From Bacteroides cutis (GTDB taxonomy: Bacteria; Bacteroidota; Bacteroidia; Bacteroidales; Bacteroidaceae), in NCBI RefSeq assembly GCF_900241005.1, contig NZ_OEST01000003.1, positions 434,001-498,000 on the forward strand: DNA of 64,000 bases. The letters run 5' to 3'. This document shows positions 43,688-52,455 of the stretch, piece by piece (positions within the stretch are counted from its first letter, which is position 1; each line of letters begins with the position of its first letter). The notes under the pieces were generated by a model that saw nothing but the letters and a program-made list of their open reading frames with translations, was not told the origin of the DNA and made no database searches. Position numbers and translations under genes: made by a program.

Positions 43688-44278
43688 ATGAGGGTTGCAA
43701 TCGTTAAATATAATGCAGGTAATATACGTTCGGTCGATTACGCTTTGAAACGTTTGGGGGTAGAAGCTGTGATTACATCGGATGAGGCAGTGTTGTGCGC
43801 CGCTGATAAGGTAATCTTTCCAGGTGTGGGTGAAGCGGAAACAACTATGAATTTTCTTCGTTCCAGTGGTATGGACGTGCTGATAAAGACATTGCGCCAA
43901 CCGGTTTTGGGCATTTGTTTGGGCATGCAGTTGATGTGCAGGCATTCAGAAGAAGGGGATGTGGATTGTCTTGGTATTTTTGATGTTGATGTCAAGCGAT
44001 TTGTTTCCCGACGGCATGAAGACAAAGTGCCTCATATGGGTTGGAATACATTGAAAAAGACCAATAGTGAACTGTTCGAAGGTTTCACAAAGGAAGAGTT
44101 TGTTTATTTTGTCCATAGTTTTTATGTTCCTGTCAATGACTGTACGGCTGCCGTCACAGATTATATATTACCGTTCAGCGCTGCCTTGCACAAGGATAAT
44201 TATTATGCCACGCAATTCCATCCCGAAAAAAGCGGGAGTGTAGGCGAACATATATTACAAAACTTTCTGGACCTATGA
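43688..44278 (+). CDS. hisH: Imidazole glycerol phosphate synthase, glutaminase subunit HisH
   Basis: It supplies ammonia from glutamine to HisF in histidine synthesis. The 196 residues show the class I amidotransferase triad: Cys77 in LGICLGMQ, His178 and Glu180 in TQFHPEKSG. It overlaps hisA by 4 bases (ATGA). The his genes here are HAF-IE; hisGDCB are not in the window. Confidence 0.96.
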   Translation: MRVAIVKYNAGNIRSVDYALKRLGVEAVITSDEAVLCAADKVIFPGVGEAETTMNFLRSSGMDVLIKTLRQPVLGICLGMQLMCRHSEEGDVDCLGIFDVDVKRFVSRRHEDKVPHMGWNTLKKTNSELFEGFTKEEFVYFVHSFYVPVNDCTAAVTDYILPFSAALHKDNYYATQFHPEKSGSVGEHILQNFLDL

Positions 44279-44994
44279 TAGAACTTATTCCCGCTATTGA
44301 CATCATCGACGGAAAATGTGTACGCCTTTCCCAAGGTGATTATGACAGTAAGAAGGTGTATAATGAAAACCCTGTCGAAGTGGCCAAGAAATTTGAAGAC
44401 CATGGTATCCGTCGTCTTCATGTGGTTGATCTTGATGGCGCTGCCTCCCATCATGTGGTAAACTACCGTACGTTGGAACAGATTACTTCCCGCACTTCCT
44501 TGATAGTAGATTTTGGTGGTGGGGTAAAGAGCGATGAGGATTTGGTAATAGCTTTTGAGAGCGGAGCGCAGATGGTGACGGGCGGCAGTGTAGCCGTTAA
44601 GAACCCCGGACTCTTCTGCCATTGGCTCGATTGCTTTGGTGCGGGAAAAATCATTCTTGGTGCCGATGTAAAAGAGTATAAGATTGCCGTTAATGGCTGG
44701 AAAGATGAAAGCCCCTGCGAGTTGTTCCCTTTTTTGAAAGACTATGTAAACAAGGGTATCCGCAAAGTTATCTGTACTGATATCAGTTGCGATGGTATGC
44801 TTCAAGGTCCTTCGCTTACATTGTATAAGGAGATATTGGAAAAACATCCGGACCTTTACCTGATTGCCAGTGGAGGAGTGAGTTGTGCCGATGATATCCG
44901 TAAACTTCAGGATACAGGAGTGCCTGCCGTGATCTTCGGTAAGGCTTTGTACGAGGGACGTATCACCTTTAAAGATTTAGAGGACTTTTTATGA
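44275..44994 (+). CDS. hisA: ProFAR isomerase HisA
   Basis: A TIM-barrel enzyme converting ProFAR to PRFAR. The 239 residues have the catalytic Asp in IPAIDIIDGKCVRL near the N-terminus and the phosphate-binding motifs GGGVKSDEDL and SGGVS in the two halves of the barrel. The length is standard. It overlaps hisH by four bases and is followed 38 bp later by hisF. Confidence 0.96.
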   Translation: MIELIPAIDIIDGKCVRLSQGDYDSKKVYNENPVEVAKKFEDHGIRRLHVVDLDGAASHHVVNYRTLEQITSRTSLIVDFGGGVKSDEDLVIAFESGAQMVTGGSVAVKNPGLFCHWLDCFGAGKIILGADVKEYKIAVNGWKDESPCELFPFLKDYVNKGIRKVICTDISCDGMLQGPSLTLYKEILEKHPDLYLIASGGVSCADDIRKLQDTGVPAVIFGKALYEGRITFKDLEDFL

Positions 44995-45032
44995 TGTACA
45001 AATCATAATCTTAAACGATAAATAAATTAAGA

Positions 45033-45788
45033 GTGTTAGCAAAGAGAATTATTCCCTGCCTTGACATCAAAGATGGGCAGACCGTAAAAGGAACCAACTT
45101 CGTGAACCTGCGTCAGGCAGGTGATCCTGTGGAATTGGCGCGTGCCTACAGCGAGCAAGGGGCCGATGAGTTGGTGTTTTTGGATATCACTGCCAGTTTT
45201 GAAGGCCGTAAAACTTTTGCTGAACTGGTAAAGCGTATTGCCGCCAATATAAGTATTCCTTTTACTGTAGGGGGCGGTATCCATGAACTGGGCGATGTAG
45301 ACCGTCTTTTAAATGCCGGTGCCGATAAAATCTCTGTCAATTCTTCCGCTATTCGTCGTCCGGAGTTGATAGACGAGATAGCCAAGAACTTCGGCTCTCA
45401 GGTTTGCGTGCTGGCGGTAGATGCCATGCAGACTGAAAAGGGGTGGTGGTGTTATCTGAACGGCGGTCGTGTGGAAACGGATAAGGAACTCTTTTCGTGG
45501 ACAAAAGAAGCCCAGGAACGTGGTGCAGGAGAAATTCTTTTTACCAGTATGAACCACGACGGTGTAAAAACAGGATATGCCAATGAAGCTCTGGCAAACC
45601 TTGCCGACAGACTTTCCATCCCTGTCATTGCGTCAGGTGGAGCAGGTACTAAAGAGCACTTTCGTGATGTCTTTCTGCAAGGAAAAGCAGATGCTGCCTT
45701 GGCAGCCAGTGTTTTTCACTTCGGAGAAATTAAAATTCCCGATTTAAAATCGTATCTTTGTGCCCAAGGAATTGCGATGAGAAAATAA
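45033..45788 (+). CDS. hisF: Imidazole glycerol phosphate synthase, cyclase subunit HisF
   Basis: With HisH it forms imidazole glycerol phosphate and AICAR. The 251-residue barrel has catalytic Asp11 in [12 protein letters not shown] and phosphate motifs GGGIHELGD and a later [18 protein letters not shown] is typical. The start is GTG at 45033, as the conserved N-terminus [11 protein letters not shown] begins there and no ATG is near. Confidence 0.96.
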   Translation: MLAKRIIPCLDIKDGQTVKGTNFVNLRQAGDPVELARAYSEQGADELVFLDITASFEGRKTFAELVKRIAANISIPFTVGGGIHELGDVDRLLNAGADKISVNSSAIRRPELIDEIAKNFGSQVCVLAVDAMQTEKGWWCYLNGGRVETDKELFSWTKEAQERGAGEILFTSMNHDGVKTGYANEALANLADRLSIPVIASGGAGTKEHFRDVFLQGKADAALAASVFHFGEIKIPDLKSYLCAQGIAMRK

Positions 45789-45823
45789 TAGAGTAAATCG
45801 TAAATAGTTAAATCGTAAATAAA

Positions 45824-46429
45824 ATGGATTTTGACAAAATGAACGGACTCATTCCGGCTATTATACAAGATGCAGACACCGCTAAGGTGCTGATGTTGGG
45901 TTTTATGAATCAGGAAGCATACGATAAGACGGTAGAAACCGGAAAAGTGACTTTCTTTAGCCGTACGAAAAACCGTCTTTGGACGAAAGGTGAGGAGAGT
46001 GGCAACTTTCTGAATGTGGTTTCCATGAAAGAGGATTGCGACCAGGATACATTACTTATTCAGGTACATCCTGTGGGACCTGTCTGTCATACCGGTACAG
46101 ATACTTGTTGGGGTGAGAAGAACGAGCAACCCGTCATGTTCCTGAAAACTCTTCAGGATTTCATTGAAAAACGTCACCGTGAAATGCCCGAAGGGTCTTA
46201 TACCACCAGTTTGTTTCAGTCGGGTGTCAACAAGATGGCCCAGAAAGTAGGCGAGGAGGCTGTTGAGACTGTTATCGAGGCCTGCAATGGTACAGACGAG
46301 CGTTTGATTTACGAAGGTGCCGATTTGCTTTACCACCTTATTGTGTTGCTTACTTCCAAAGGTTATCGCATTGAAGACCTGGCACGTGAGTTGGAAGAAC
46401 GCCATAGCGTAAACTGGAAGAAACACTAA
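45824..46429 (+). CDS. hisIE: Bifunctional HisI-HisE
   Basis: A fused enzyme performing the PR-ATP pyrophosphohydrolase and PR-AMP cyclohydrolase steps of histidine synthesis. In its 201 residues HisI comes first (about 1-105; metal-binding Cys in PVCHTGTDTCWGE). HisE comes second (about 110-201; EEAVETVIEA and a GADLLYHL helix pair, like MazG-type NTPases). It follows hisF by 35 bp and ends the his group; the ABC ATPase begins 19 bp later. Confidence 0.96.
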   Translation: MDFDKMNGLIPAIIQDADTAKVLMLGFMNQEAYDKTVETGKVTFFSRTKNRLWTKGEESGNFLNVVSMKEDCDQDTLLIQVHPVGPVCHTGTDTCWGEKNEQPVMFLKTLQDFIEKRHREMPEGSYTTSLFQSGVNKMAQKVGEEAVETVIEACNGTDERLIYEGADLLYHLIVLLTSKGYRIEDLARELEERHSVNWKKH

Positions 46430-46448
46430 ATTAAGGTATAGATCTATC

Positions 46449-47159
46449 ATGATGGACGATACGCTGATAAGATATAAAGACGTAGATATACACCAGCAGG
46501 AGTTGTGTGTACTAAACGGTGTGAATCTCGAACTGCACAAGGGAGAGTTCGTATATCTCATTGGTAAGGTTGGTTCCGGCAAGACGAGCTTGCTTAAAAC
46601 TTTTTATGGAGAACTTGATATAGCTTCGGGCGAAGCCTGTGTGTTGCACTATGATATGTTGCACATCAAGCGTAAGCATATTCCCGAGTTGCGACGCAAG
46701 TTAGGCATCGTATTTCAGGACTTCCAGTTGCTTACCGATCGCACGGTGTACGATAATCTTGAATTTGTACTTCGTGCTACAGGTTGGAAGAACAAAGGGG
46801 AAGTCAAAGATCGTATTGACGAAGTGCTACAGTTGGTGGGAATGGGTAATAAGGGATATAAGTATCCCAACGAACTTTCGGGTGGAGAACAGCAACGTAT
46901 TGTGATTGCCCGTGCCGTGCTCAACTCTCCGGAGATTATTCTTGCCGATGAGCCTACGGGAAATCTGGATGTGGAAACCGGATTTGCCATCACCCAACTA
47001 TTGCACTATTTGAGCGCTGCCGGTTCGTTGGTGATCATGACTACCCATAACATGCAGTTGCTTTGGGAATATCCGGGTCGGGTATACCGTTGTGCCGACC
47101 ATCAGATAACGGATGTAACGGATATGTATACCACACCGGGAACAGCAGAAGAAAAATAA
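46449..47159 (+). CDS. ftsE: FtsE-like ABC transporter ATP-binding protein
   Basis: A 236-residue ABC ATPase. Walker A is GKVGSGKT at 39-46 (the second position is Lys in place of the usual Pro), the Q loop is FQDFQLL, the signature is LSGGEQQR and Walker B is ILADEPTGNLD. The sequence resembles FtsE/LolD more than uptake ATPases, and FtsE proteins of Bacteroides sit in this type of context. The partner permease FtsX is not adjacent. The FtsE name is a best guess. The second Met is an alternative start. Confidence 0.8.
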   Translation: MMDDTLIRYKDVDIHQQELCVLNGVNLELHKGEFVYLIGKVGSGKTSLLKTFYGELDIASGEACVLHYDMLHIKRKHIPELRRKLGIVFQDFQLLTDRTVYDNLEFVLRATGWKNKGEVKDRIDEVLQLVGMGNKGYKYPNELSGGEQQRIVIARAVLNSPEIILADEPTGNLDVETGFAITQLLHYLSAAGSLVIMTTHNMQLLWEYPGRVYRCADHQITDVTDMYTTPGTAEEK

Positions 47160-47194
47160 ATAAATTTATATAACATTTTAATACAGGAACGAAA

Positions 47195-48514
47195 ATGAAA
47201 GTTTTAAAGTTTGGAGGTACTTCAGTAGGTTCGGCTCAACGAATGAAGGAAGTGGCCAAATTGATTACCGATGGTGAACGTAAGATTGTGGTTCTCTCTG
47301 CCATGTCGGGTACCACAAACACATTGGTTGAGATTTCGGACTATCTGTACAAGAAAAATCCGGAGGGTGCCAACGAGATTATCAATAAGCTGGAGACTAA
47401 ATACCGCCAGCACGTTGACGAACTCTATGCTACACCGGAGTATAAACAGAAAGGTCTGGAACTTATCAAATCTCATTTTGATTATATCCGTTCTTATACC
47501 AAAGACCTCTTCACACTGTTCGAGGAGAAAGTAGTATTGGCACAGGGTGAGTTGATATCTACCGCTATGATGAACTACTATTTACAGGAATGTGGTGTGA
47601 AGTCAATCTTGCTTCCGGCTTTGGAGTACATGCGTACTGATAAGAATGCCGAACCCGATCCTGTATATATCAAGGAGAAACTTCAGGTTCAGCTTGAGTT
47701 GCATCCCGATGCCGATATCTACATCACGCAAGGTTACATCTGCCGTAATGCATACGGTGAGATAGATAATCTGCAACGTGGTGGCAGCGACTATACCGCT
47801 TCTCTGATCGGTGCGGCTATCAATGCTTCCGAAATTCAGATTTGGACTGACATTGATGGTATGCACAACAATGATCCGCGTATTGTAGACAAGACGGCTC
47901 CCGTACGTCATCTTCATTTTGAGGAAGCGGCGGAGTTGGCATACTTCGGCGCAAAAATCCTGCATCCCACTTGTATTCAGCCTGCCAAGTACGCCAATAT
48001 CCCTGTACGTTTGCTCAACACCATGGATCCTAAAGCTCCGGGTACACTGATCTCGAACGATACGGAGAAGGGCAAAATCAAGGCGGTAGCTGCTAAAGAT
48101 AATATCACTGCCATCAAAATTAAATCCAGCCGGATGTTGCTGGCACATGGATTTTTGCGTAAGGTGTTCGAGATTTTTGAAAGTTACCAGACCTCTATCG
48201 ACATGATTTGTACTTCCGAGGTAGGAGTATCCGTATCTATCGATAACACCAAACATCTGAATGAAATCTTGGATGATCTGAAGAAATATGGCACTGTGAC
48301 AGTAGATAAGGATATGTGCATCATTTGTGTGGTAGGTGACCTTGAATGGGAAAATGTAGGTTTTGAGGCTAAAGCACTCGATGCGATGCGTAACATACCT
48401 GTACGTATGATTTCCTTTGGCGGTAGTAACTACAATATTTCTTTCCTAATTCGCGAATGTGATAAGAAAATAGCGTTGCAGTCGTTGAGCGATGCGTTGT
48501 TCAACGGAAAATAA
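47195..48514 (+). CDS. lysC: Aspartate kinase LysC
   Basis: It phosphorylates aspartate, the first step toward lysine, threonine and methionine. The 439 residues have the N-terminal KFGGTSVGSA motif and the EL(I)STAMM and GGSDYTASLIGAA catalytic segments. Two ACT regulatory domains run from about residue 305 to the end, so allosteric feedback is expected. It is a monofunctional kinase without the homoserine dehydrogenase fusion. lysA follows on the same strand after 158 bp containing a repeat element. Confidence 0.95.
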   Translation: MKVLKFGGTSVGSAQRMKEVAKLITDGERKIVVLSAMSGTTNTLVEISDYLYKKNPEGANEIINKLETKYRQHVDELYATPEYKQKGLELIKSHFDYIRSYTKDLFTLFEEKVVLAQGELISTAMMNYYLQECGVKSILLPALEYMRTDKNAEPDPVYIKEKLQVQLELHPDADIYITQGYICRNAYGEIDNLQRGGSDYTASLIGAAINASEIQIWTDIDGMHNNDPRIVDKTAPVRHLHFEEAAELAYFGAKILHPTCIQPAKYANIPVRLLNTMDPKAPGTLISNDTEKGKIKAVAAKDNITAIKIKSSRMLLAHGFLRKVFEIFESYQTSIDMICTSEVGVSVSIDNTKHLNEILDDLKKYGTVTVDKDMCIICVVGDLEWENVGFEAKALDAMRNIPVRMISFGGSNYNISFLIRECDKKIALQSLSDALFNGK

Positions 48515-48532
48515 AATATCTTTTGATCTTTC

Positions 48533-48611
48533 GGGCACGGATTATGTATGCAGATTTCACATGGATAAAGAATGAAAAGAAACTGTGAAATCCGTGTAAT
48601 CCGTGTCTGAA
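48533..48611. repeat. REP-like imperfect palindrome (copy 1) between lysC and lysA
   Basis: A left arm starting GGCACGGATTATG and a right arm ending AATCCGTGTCTG are imperfect complements about 28 bases each. Both include the words CAGATTTCACA / TGTGAAATC and CACGGATTA / TAATCCGTG. A second, related element lies at 59532-59618. Confidence 0.65.
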
Positions 48612-48672
48612 AGAAATTATAAATAACTTCTTTCACACCCTTTTTTACTAAACAAAGATTACATCCTGTTAT

Positions 48673-49833
48673 ATGAAAGGAACATTCCCTATTGATAAAT
48701 TCCGTGAACTGAGTACCCCTTTCTATTATTACGATACAAAGGTATTGCGTGATACCCTTTCTTGTATTCGTACCGAGGTTGCGAAGTATGAAAATTATTC
48801 GGTGCATTATGCGGTGAAAGCCAATGCCAATCCTAAAGTGCTCACCATCATTCGCGAAAATGGTTTGGGGGCCGATTGTGTGAGTGGTGGAGAAATCCGT
48901 GCTGCTATTAAAGCTGGTTTTCCTGCCGGAAAAATAGTGTTTGCCGGAGTAGGTAAAGCTGATTGGGAAATTAATTTGGGTTTGGATTATGATATCTTTT
49001 GTTTCAATGTAGAGTCCATTCCTGAACTTGAAGTCATTAACGAACTGGCGGCAGCCAAAGGTAAAGTTGCCAATGTGGCTTTCCGTATCAATCCCAATGT
49101 CGGTGCCCATACCCATGCCAACATCACTACCGGATTGGCGGAGAATAAGTTCGGTATCAGTATGGAAGATATGGATCATGTCATCGATGTAGCTCAGGAA
49201 ATGGGAAATATCAAGTTCATCGGTTTGCACTTTCACATCGGTTCGCAAATTCTTGATATGGGCGATTTTGTAGCCCTGTGTAATCGTGTCAACGAGTTGC
49301 AGGATAAATTTGAAGCGCGCCGCATCCGTATCGGGCACATCAATGTAGGCGGTGGTCTCGGTATAGATTATGCTCATCCCAACCGTCAGCCTGTTCCCGA
49401 TTTCAAAAAATACTTCTCTACCTATGCCGAGCATCTGAGACTCCGCTCTTATCAGACGCTTCATTTTGAATTGGGGCGTGCGGTAGTGGGGCAATGCGGT
49501 TCTCTCATTTCGCGTGTGCTCTATGTGAAGCAGGGTACCAATAAGCAATTCGCTATTCTCGATGCCGGCATGACAGACCTGATCCGTCCTGCTCTTTATC
49601 AGGCATTCCATAAGATAGAGAATATCACCTCCGATGCTCCGGTGCAGACTTATGATGTGGTAGGTCCTATTTGCGAGTCCTCCGACGTTTTTGGTAAAGC
49701 CGTCGACTTGAATGCCGCACAGCGTGGCGATCTTATCGCCCTCCGTTCCGCCGGCGCATATGGTGAGATTATGGCTTCGGGTTATAATTGCCGCCAGTTG
49801 CCGCAAGGCTATACTTCGGAAGAACTGGTGTAA
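48673..49833 (+). CDS. lysA: Diaminopimelate decarboxylase LysA
   Basis: The last step of lysine synthesis, converting meso-diaminopimelate to lysine with PLP. The 386 residues have Lys49 in HYAVKANANP as the PLP Schiff-base residue, HFHIGSQI, the glycine-rich NVGGGLGIDY and the C-terminal GPICESSD motif with the active-site Cys. The ATG at 48673 follows the REP-like element. The opposite strand carries a long open frame that is not a gene. Confidence 0.95.
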   Translation: MKGTFPIDKFRELSTPFYYYDTKVLRDTLSCIRTEVAKYENYSVHYAVKANANPKVLTIIRENGLGADCVSGGEIRAAIKAGFPAGKIVFAGVGKADWEINLGLDYDIFCFNVESIPELEVINELAAAKGKVANVAFRINPNVGAHTHANITTGLAENKFGISMEDMDHVIDVAQEMGNIKFIGLHFHIGSQILDMGDFVALCNRVNELQDKFEARRIRIGHINVGGGLGIDYAHPNRQPVPDFKKYFSTYAEHLRLRSYQTLHFELGRAVVGQCGSLISRVLYVKQGTNKQFAILDAGMTDLIRPALYQAFHKIENITSDAPVQTYDVVGPICESSDVFGKAVDLNAAQRGDLIALRSAGAYGEIMASGYNCRQLPQGYTSEELV

Positions 49834-50054
49834 TAGGATAATGATTATCCCTATACTTGCTATTTGTGATGAATAATCGTACATTCGGATTTTAATTCTT
49901 GAATTCTCAACTGTTTTGTAATCATGTTGCGAAGATACGGCACGGTAAACGCAAGATTGTCTGTTTTTGTCTGTTTTTGTTCGTTAGGGTTCGTTATAGT
50001 TGGATAAATGACTGAAGAAGACTGAAAGTATAGAGGGTACGATGGTTAAGCACT

Positions 50055-50104
50055 ACGGTTCTAATGTTCTACTTGGCAGTTCTAATGTTCTACATTAGAA
50101 CCGT
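50055..50104. repeat. Inverted and direct repeat cluster
   Basis: ACGGTTCTAATGT (50055-50067) is perfectly inverted at 50092-50104. Within it TTCTAATGTTCTAC occurs twice in direct orientation, 21 bp apart (starting 50059 and 50080). It lies 21 bp before the 56-bp inverted repeat. Confidence 0.75.
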
Positions 50105-50125
50105 GAAGTAGTACTCTATTTTCCG

Positions 50126-50408
50126 AAAAAATGCAGTAAATGCAGAAAATGCAGTGTACTCCTTTCCTCACACACACGCGCGTACATTATTAATGCGGAT
50201 GAAGACAAATGGTCGGGAACGATCGGCTGTGCCGCCTGTCAGGACACGAGGAAACATATGAAACGGCAAGCGAAGACCATTACTGTAAAAGTTGATGAAA
50301 TACTCCTGCCGAGATACTCCTGTTGAATAGCAGCTATTATATATATACGCGTGCGCGTGTGTGTGAGGAAAGGAGTACACTGCATTTTCTGCATTTACTG
50401 CATTTTTT
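50126..50408. repeat. 56-bp perfect inverted repeats flanking 171 bp
   Basis: The left arm (50126-50181) and right arm (50353-50408) are exact reverse complements over 56 bp. Each arm has three ATGCAG words spaced 9 bp apart, a CTCCTTTCCTC block and a CACACACACGCGC run. The spacer (50182-50352) has no full gene. A 70-residue minus-strand frame crosses it, reading into part of both arms. No transposase is near and no target duplication was recognised. The size, exactness and lack of genes are those of a MITE or another non-autonomous foldback element, or of an invertible segment. Confidence 0.85.
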
Positions 50409-50499
50409 ATGTTTTGAACAAGATGTGCTTACTTAATTATTGAAGAGATTTATTTCTGTAAAAAATGTTATAGAACGAACAATTTAAAGACATCTTTGT

Positions 50500-50507
50500 T
50501 ACATTTG
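50500..50507 (+). promoter_or_regulatory. -7 box for ferritin
   Basis: TACATTTG matches TAnnTTTG, 32 bp before the ferritin ATG. No TTTG lies at the -33 distance. Confidence 0.5.
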
Positions 50508-50539
50508 TAATCATTTCAATTTACTTAATAAATACAATT

Positions 50540-51022
50540 ATGATAACAGAAAAATTACAGAATGCAATTAATGAGCAGATTACGGCTGAGATGTGGTCAT
50601 CTAACCTTTATTTGGCAATGTCTTTCTATATGGAGAAAGAAGGTTATTGCGGTATGGCTTCCTGGTTGAGAAAGCAGTCATCCGAGGAGAAAGACCACGC
50701 TTGCGAAATGGCATCTTACATCATTAAGCGTTGCGGCAAGGCCAAATTGGATAAGATTGATGTTGTTCCTAACGACTTCGGTACTCCGTTGGAAGTATTT
50801 GAACAGGTGTACGAGCACGAATGCCGCGTATCAAAAATGATTGATAATCTTGTTGATATTGCCGCTGCTGAAAAAGATAAGGCCACTCAAGATTTCTTGT
50901 GGGGTTTTGTTCGTGAACAGGTAGAAGAAGAAGCTACTGCCGCCGGCATCGTAGATATGATTAAAAAAGCCGGTGCTGCCGGAATTTTCTTTATAGACGC
51001 AAAACTGGGCGAACGTAAATAA
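50540..51022 (+). CDS. ftnA: Ferritin
   Basis: A 160-residue non-haem ferritin that stores iron as ferric mineral in the cytoplasm. The four-helix-bundle ferroxidase ligands are visible as Glu in ITAEMWSSNLYLAM, the EEKDHA motif with Glu and His, and the later QVEEEA with Glu residues. It is full length. A single gene with its own promoter and a terminator; iron and oxygen control is usual for the family but no operator is visible. Confidence 0.95.
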   Translation: MITEKLQNAINEQITAEMWSSNLYLAMSFYMEKEGYCGMASWLRKQSSEEKDHACEMASYIIKRCGKAKLDKIDVVPNDFGTPLEVFEQVYEHECRVSKMIDNLVDIAAAEKDKATQDFLWGFVREQVEEEATAAGIVDMIKKAGAAGIFFIDAKLGERK

Positions 51023-51040
51023 GAATAAAAAGTGATACAA

Positions 51041-51088
51041 TGATAGGGTGATAAAGTGATAGAGTAATATCGTTTTATCACCCTATCA
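51041..51088. terminator. Bidirectional terminator between ferritin and kbl
   Basis: TGATAGGGTGATAAA and its 15-bp perfect complement lie between the two convergent genes. Additional AAAGTGATA words lie outside the stem on both sides. Confidence 0.75.
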
Positions 51089-51113
51089 CTTTGTGTATCT
51101 ATATTACTCTTGT

Positions 51114-52301
51114 TTATTTCAGCACTCCCAATTCTTTTCCTACCTTGATAAACGCCGCTATACACTTATCCAAATGTTCTTTTTCGTGTCCGGCAGAAAT
51201 CTGTACACGGATGCGTGCCTGATCTTTGGGAACCACGGGGTAGTAGAAGCCGGTAACGTAGATACCTTCTTCTTGCATGCGGGCGGCATAGATCTGAGAC
51301 AGTTTGGCATCATATAGCATAACGGCGCAGATGGCGCTTTGGGTAGGTTTGATGTCGAAGCCGGCAGCAGTCATCTTATCACGGAAATAGTTGACGTTCT
51401 CCATCAATTTGTCGTGCAATGCATTGCTCTCCTTCAGCATTCTGAATACTTCAAGGCTGGCGCCGATGATGCCCGGAGCTAATGAATTGGAGAACAGGTA
51501 TGGACGGCTACGTTGACGCAGAAGGTCTATGATTTCCTTACGACCGGTGGTAAATCCACCCAAGGCGCCGCCAAAGGCTTTTCCTAAAGTTCCGGTGTAG
51601 ATATCTACACGGCCGTATGTCTTATACAGCTCGCTTACGCCGTGTCCGGTAGGACCTACCACACCGGCAGAGTGAGACTCGTCCACCATAACCAATGCAT
51701 CATATTTCTCGGCAAGATCGCATATCTTATCCATTGGGGCAACATTACCGTCCATAGAGAATACACCGTCCGTTACGATAATACGGAAACGCTGTGCCTG
51801 GGCCTCTTGCAGGCATTTTTCCAGTTCTTCCATGTTGGCATTGGCATAACGGTAGCGTTTTGCTTTGCAAAGACGTACACCGTCGATGATGGAAGCGTGG
51901 TTCAATGAATCGGAAATGATGGCATCCTCGTCGGTGAACAACGGTTCGAATACGCCTCCGTTGGCATCGAAACAGGCGGCGTAGAGAATAGTGTCTTCAG
52001 TTTTGAAGTAATCGGAAATGGCAGCTTCCAGTTCCTTGTGGATATCTTGTGTTCCGCAGATAAAGCGTACGGAGGACATTCCGTATCCGCGGCGATCCAT
52101 CATCTTTTGAGCGGCGGCAATCAGGTTGGGGTGATTGGATAAACCCAGATAATTGTTTGCGCAGAAGTTCAGAACTTCTTTGCCTTTCACTGTGATAGCA
52201 GCTTGTTGTGCACTCTCGATAAGGCGCTCTTCTTTGTAGAGTCCGGCCTCTTTAATTTCAGCAAGTGTGTTGCTGAGGTAGTCTTTCATTTTACCGTACA
52301 T
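51114..52301 (-). CDS. kbl: Glycine C-acetyltransferase (2-amino-3-ketobutyrate CoA ligase)
   Basis: A PLP enzyme that cleaves 2-amino-3-ketobutyrate with CoA to glycine and acetyl-CoA, the second step of threonine breakdown. The 395 residues contain LVMVDESHSAGVVGPTGHG with the PLP-contacting Asp and His, and GTLGKAFGGALGG with the Schiff-base Lys. The N-terminus MYGKMKDYLSNTL supports the start at 52301. It diverges from a threonine dehydrogenase-like gene, the enzyme of the first step. Confidence 0.95.
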   Translation of the reverse strand: MYGKMKDYLSNTLAEIKEAGLYKEERLIESAQQAAITVKGKEVLNFCANNYLGLSNHPNLIAAAQKMMDRRGYGMSSVRFICGTQDIHKELEAAISDYFKTEDTILYAACFDANGGVFEPLFTDEDAIISDSLNHASIIDGVRLCKAKRYRYANANMEELEKCLQEAQAQRFRIIVTDGVFSMDGNVAPMDKICDLAEKYDALVMVDESHSAGVVGPTGHGVSELYKTYGRVDIYTGTLGKAFGGALGGFTTGRKEIIDLLRQRSRPYLFSNSLAPGIIGASLEVFRMLKESNALHDKLMENVNYFRDKMTAAGFDIKPTQSAICAVMLYDAKLSQIYAARMQEEGIYVTGFYYPVVPKDQARIRVQISAGHEKEHLDKCIAAFIKVGKELGVLK

Positions 52302-52410
52302 AGGATTTAATATTTAATGGTGATACATGTTTATAACATGCTCTGCAAAGGACACTATTTTTATTGGAATAAACAATATCTTTTTGATAGAAAAATGAAA
52401 AAAAAGTGTG

Positions 52411-52418
52411 TATATTTG
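52411..52418 (+). promoter_or_regulatory. -7 box for the threonine dehydrogenase-like gene
   Basis: TATATTTG, 38 bp before the ATG at 52456. TTTG is 24 bases upstream, somewhat too far. Confidence 0.5.
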
Positions 52419-52455
52419 CGCCTTAGTAATTATAAACACCTTATTTATAAGTCGA

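Larger units (their letters stand above)
49834..50539. other. 706-bp gene-free repeat region between lysA and ferritin
   Basis: No convincing coding frame was found. The first 220 bases include a direct GTCTGTTTTT repeat and then a small inverted and direct repeat cluster (50055-50104). Next come the 56-bp perfect inverted repeats (50126-50408). The last 130 bases hold the ferritin promoter. Base composition changes from AT-rich to mixed inside the element. Confidence 0.7.

Noticed and set aside
48430..49884. 484-codon open frame on the minus strand opposite lysA
   Set aside because: It overlaps lysA completely and the end of lysC. lysA has all diaminopimelate decarboxylase motifs, while the antisense translation shows no domain, has irregular composition and no promoter.
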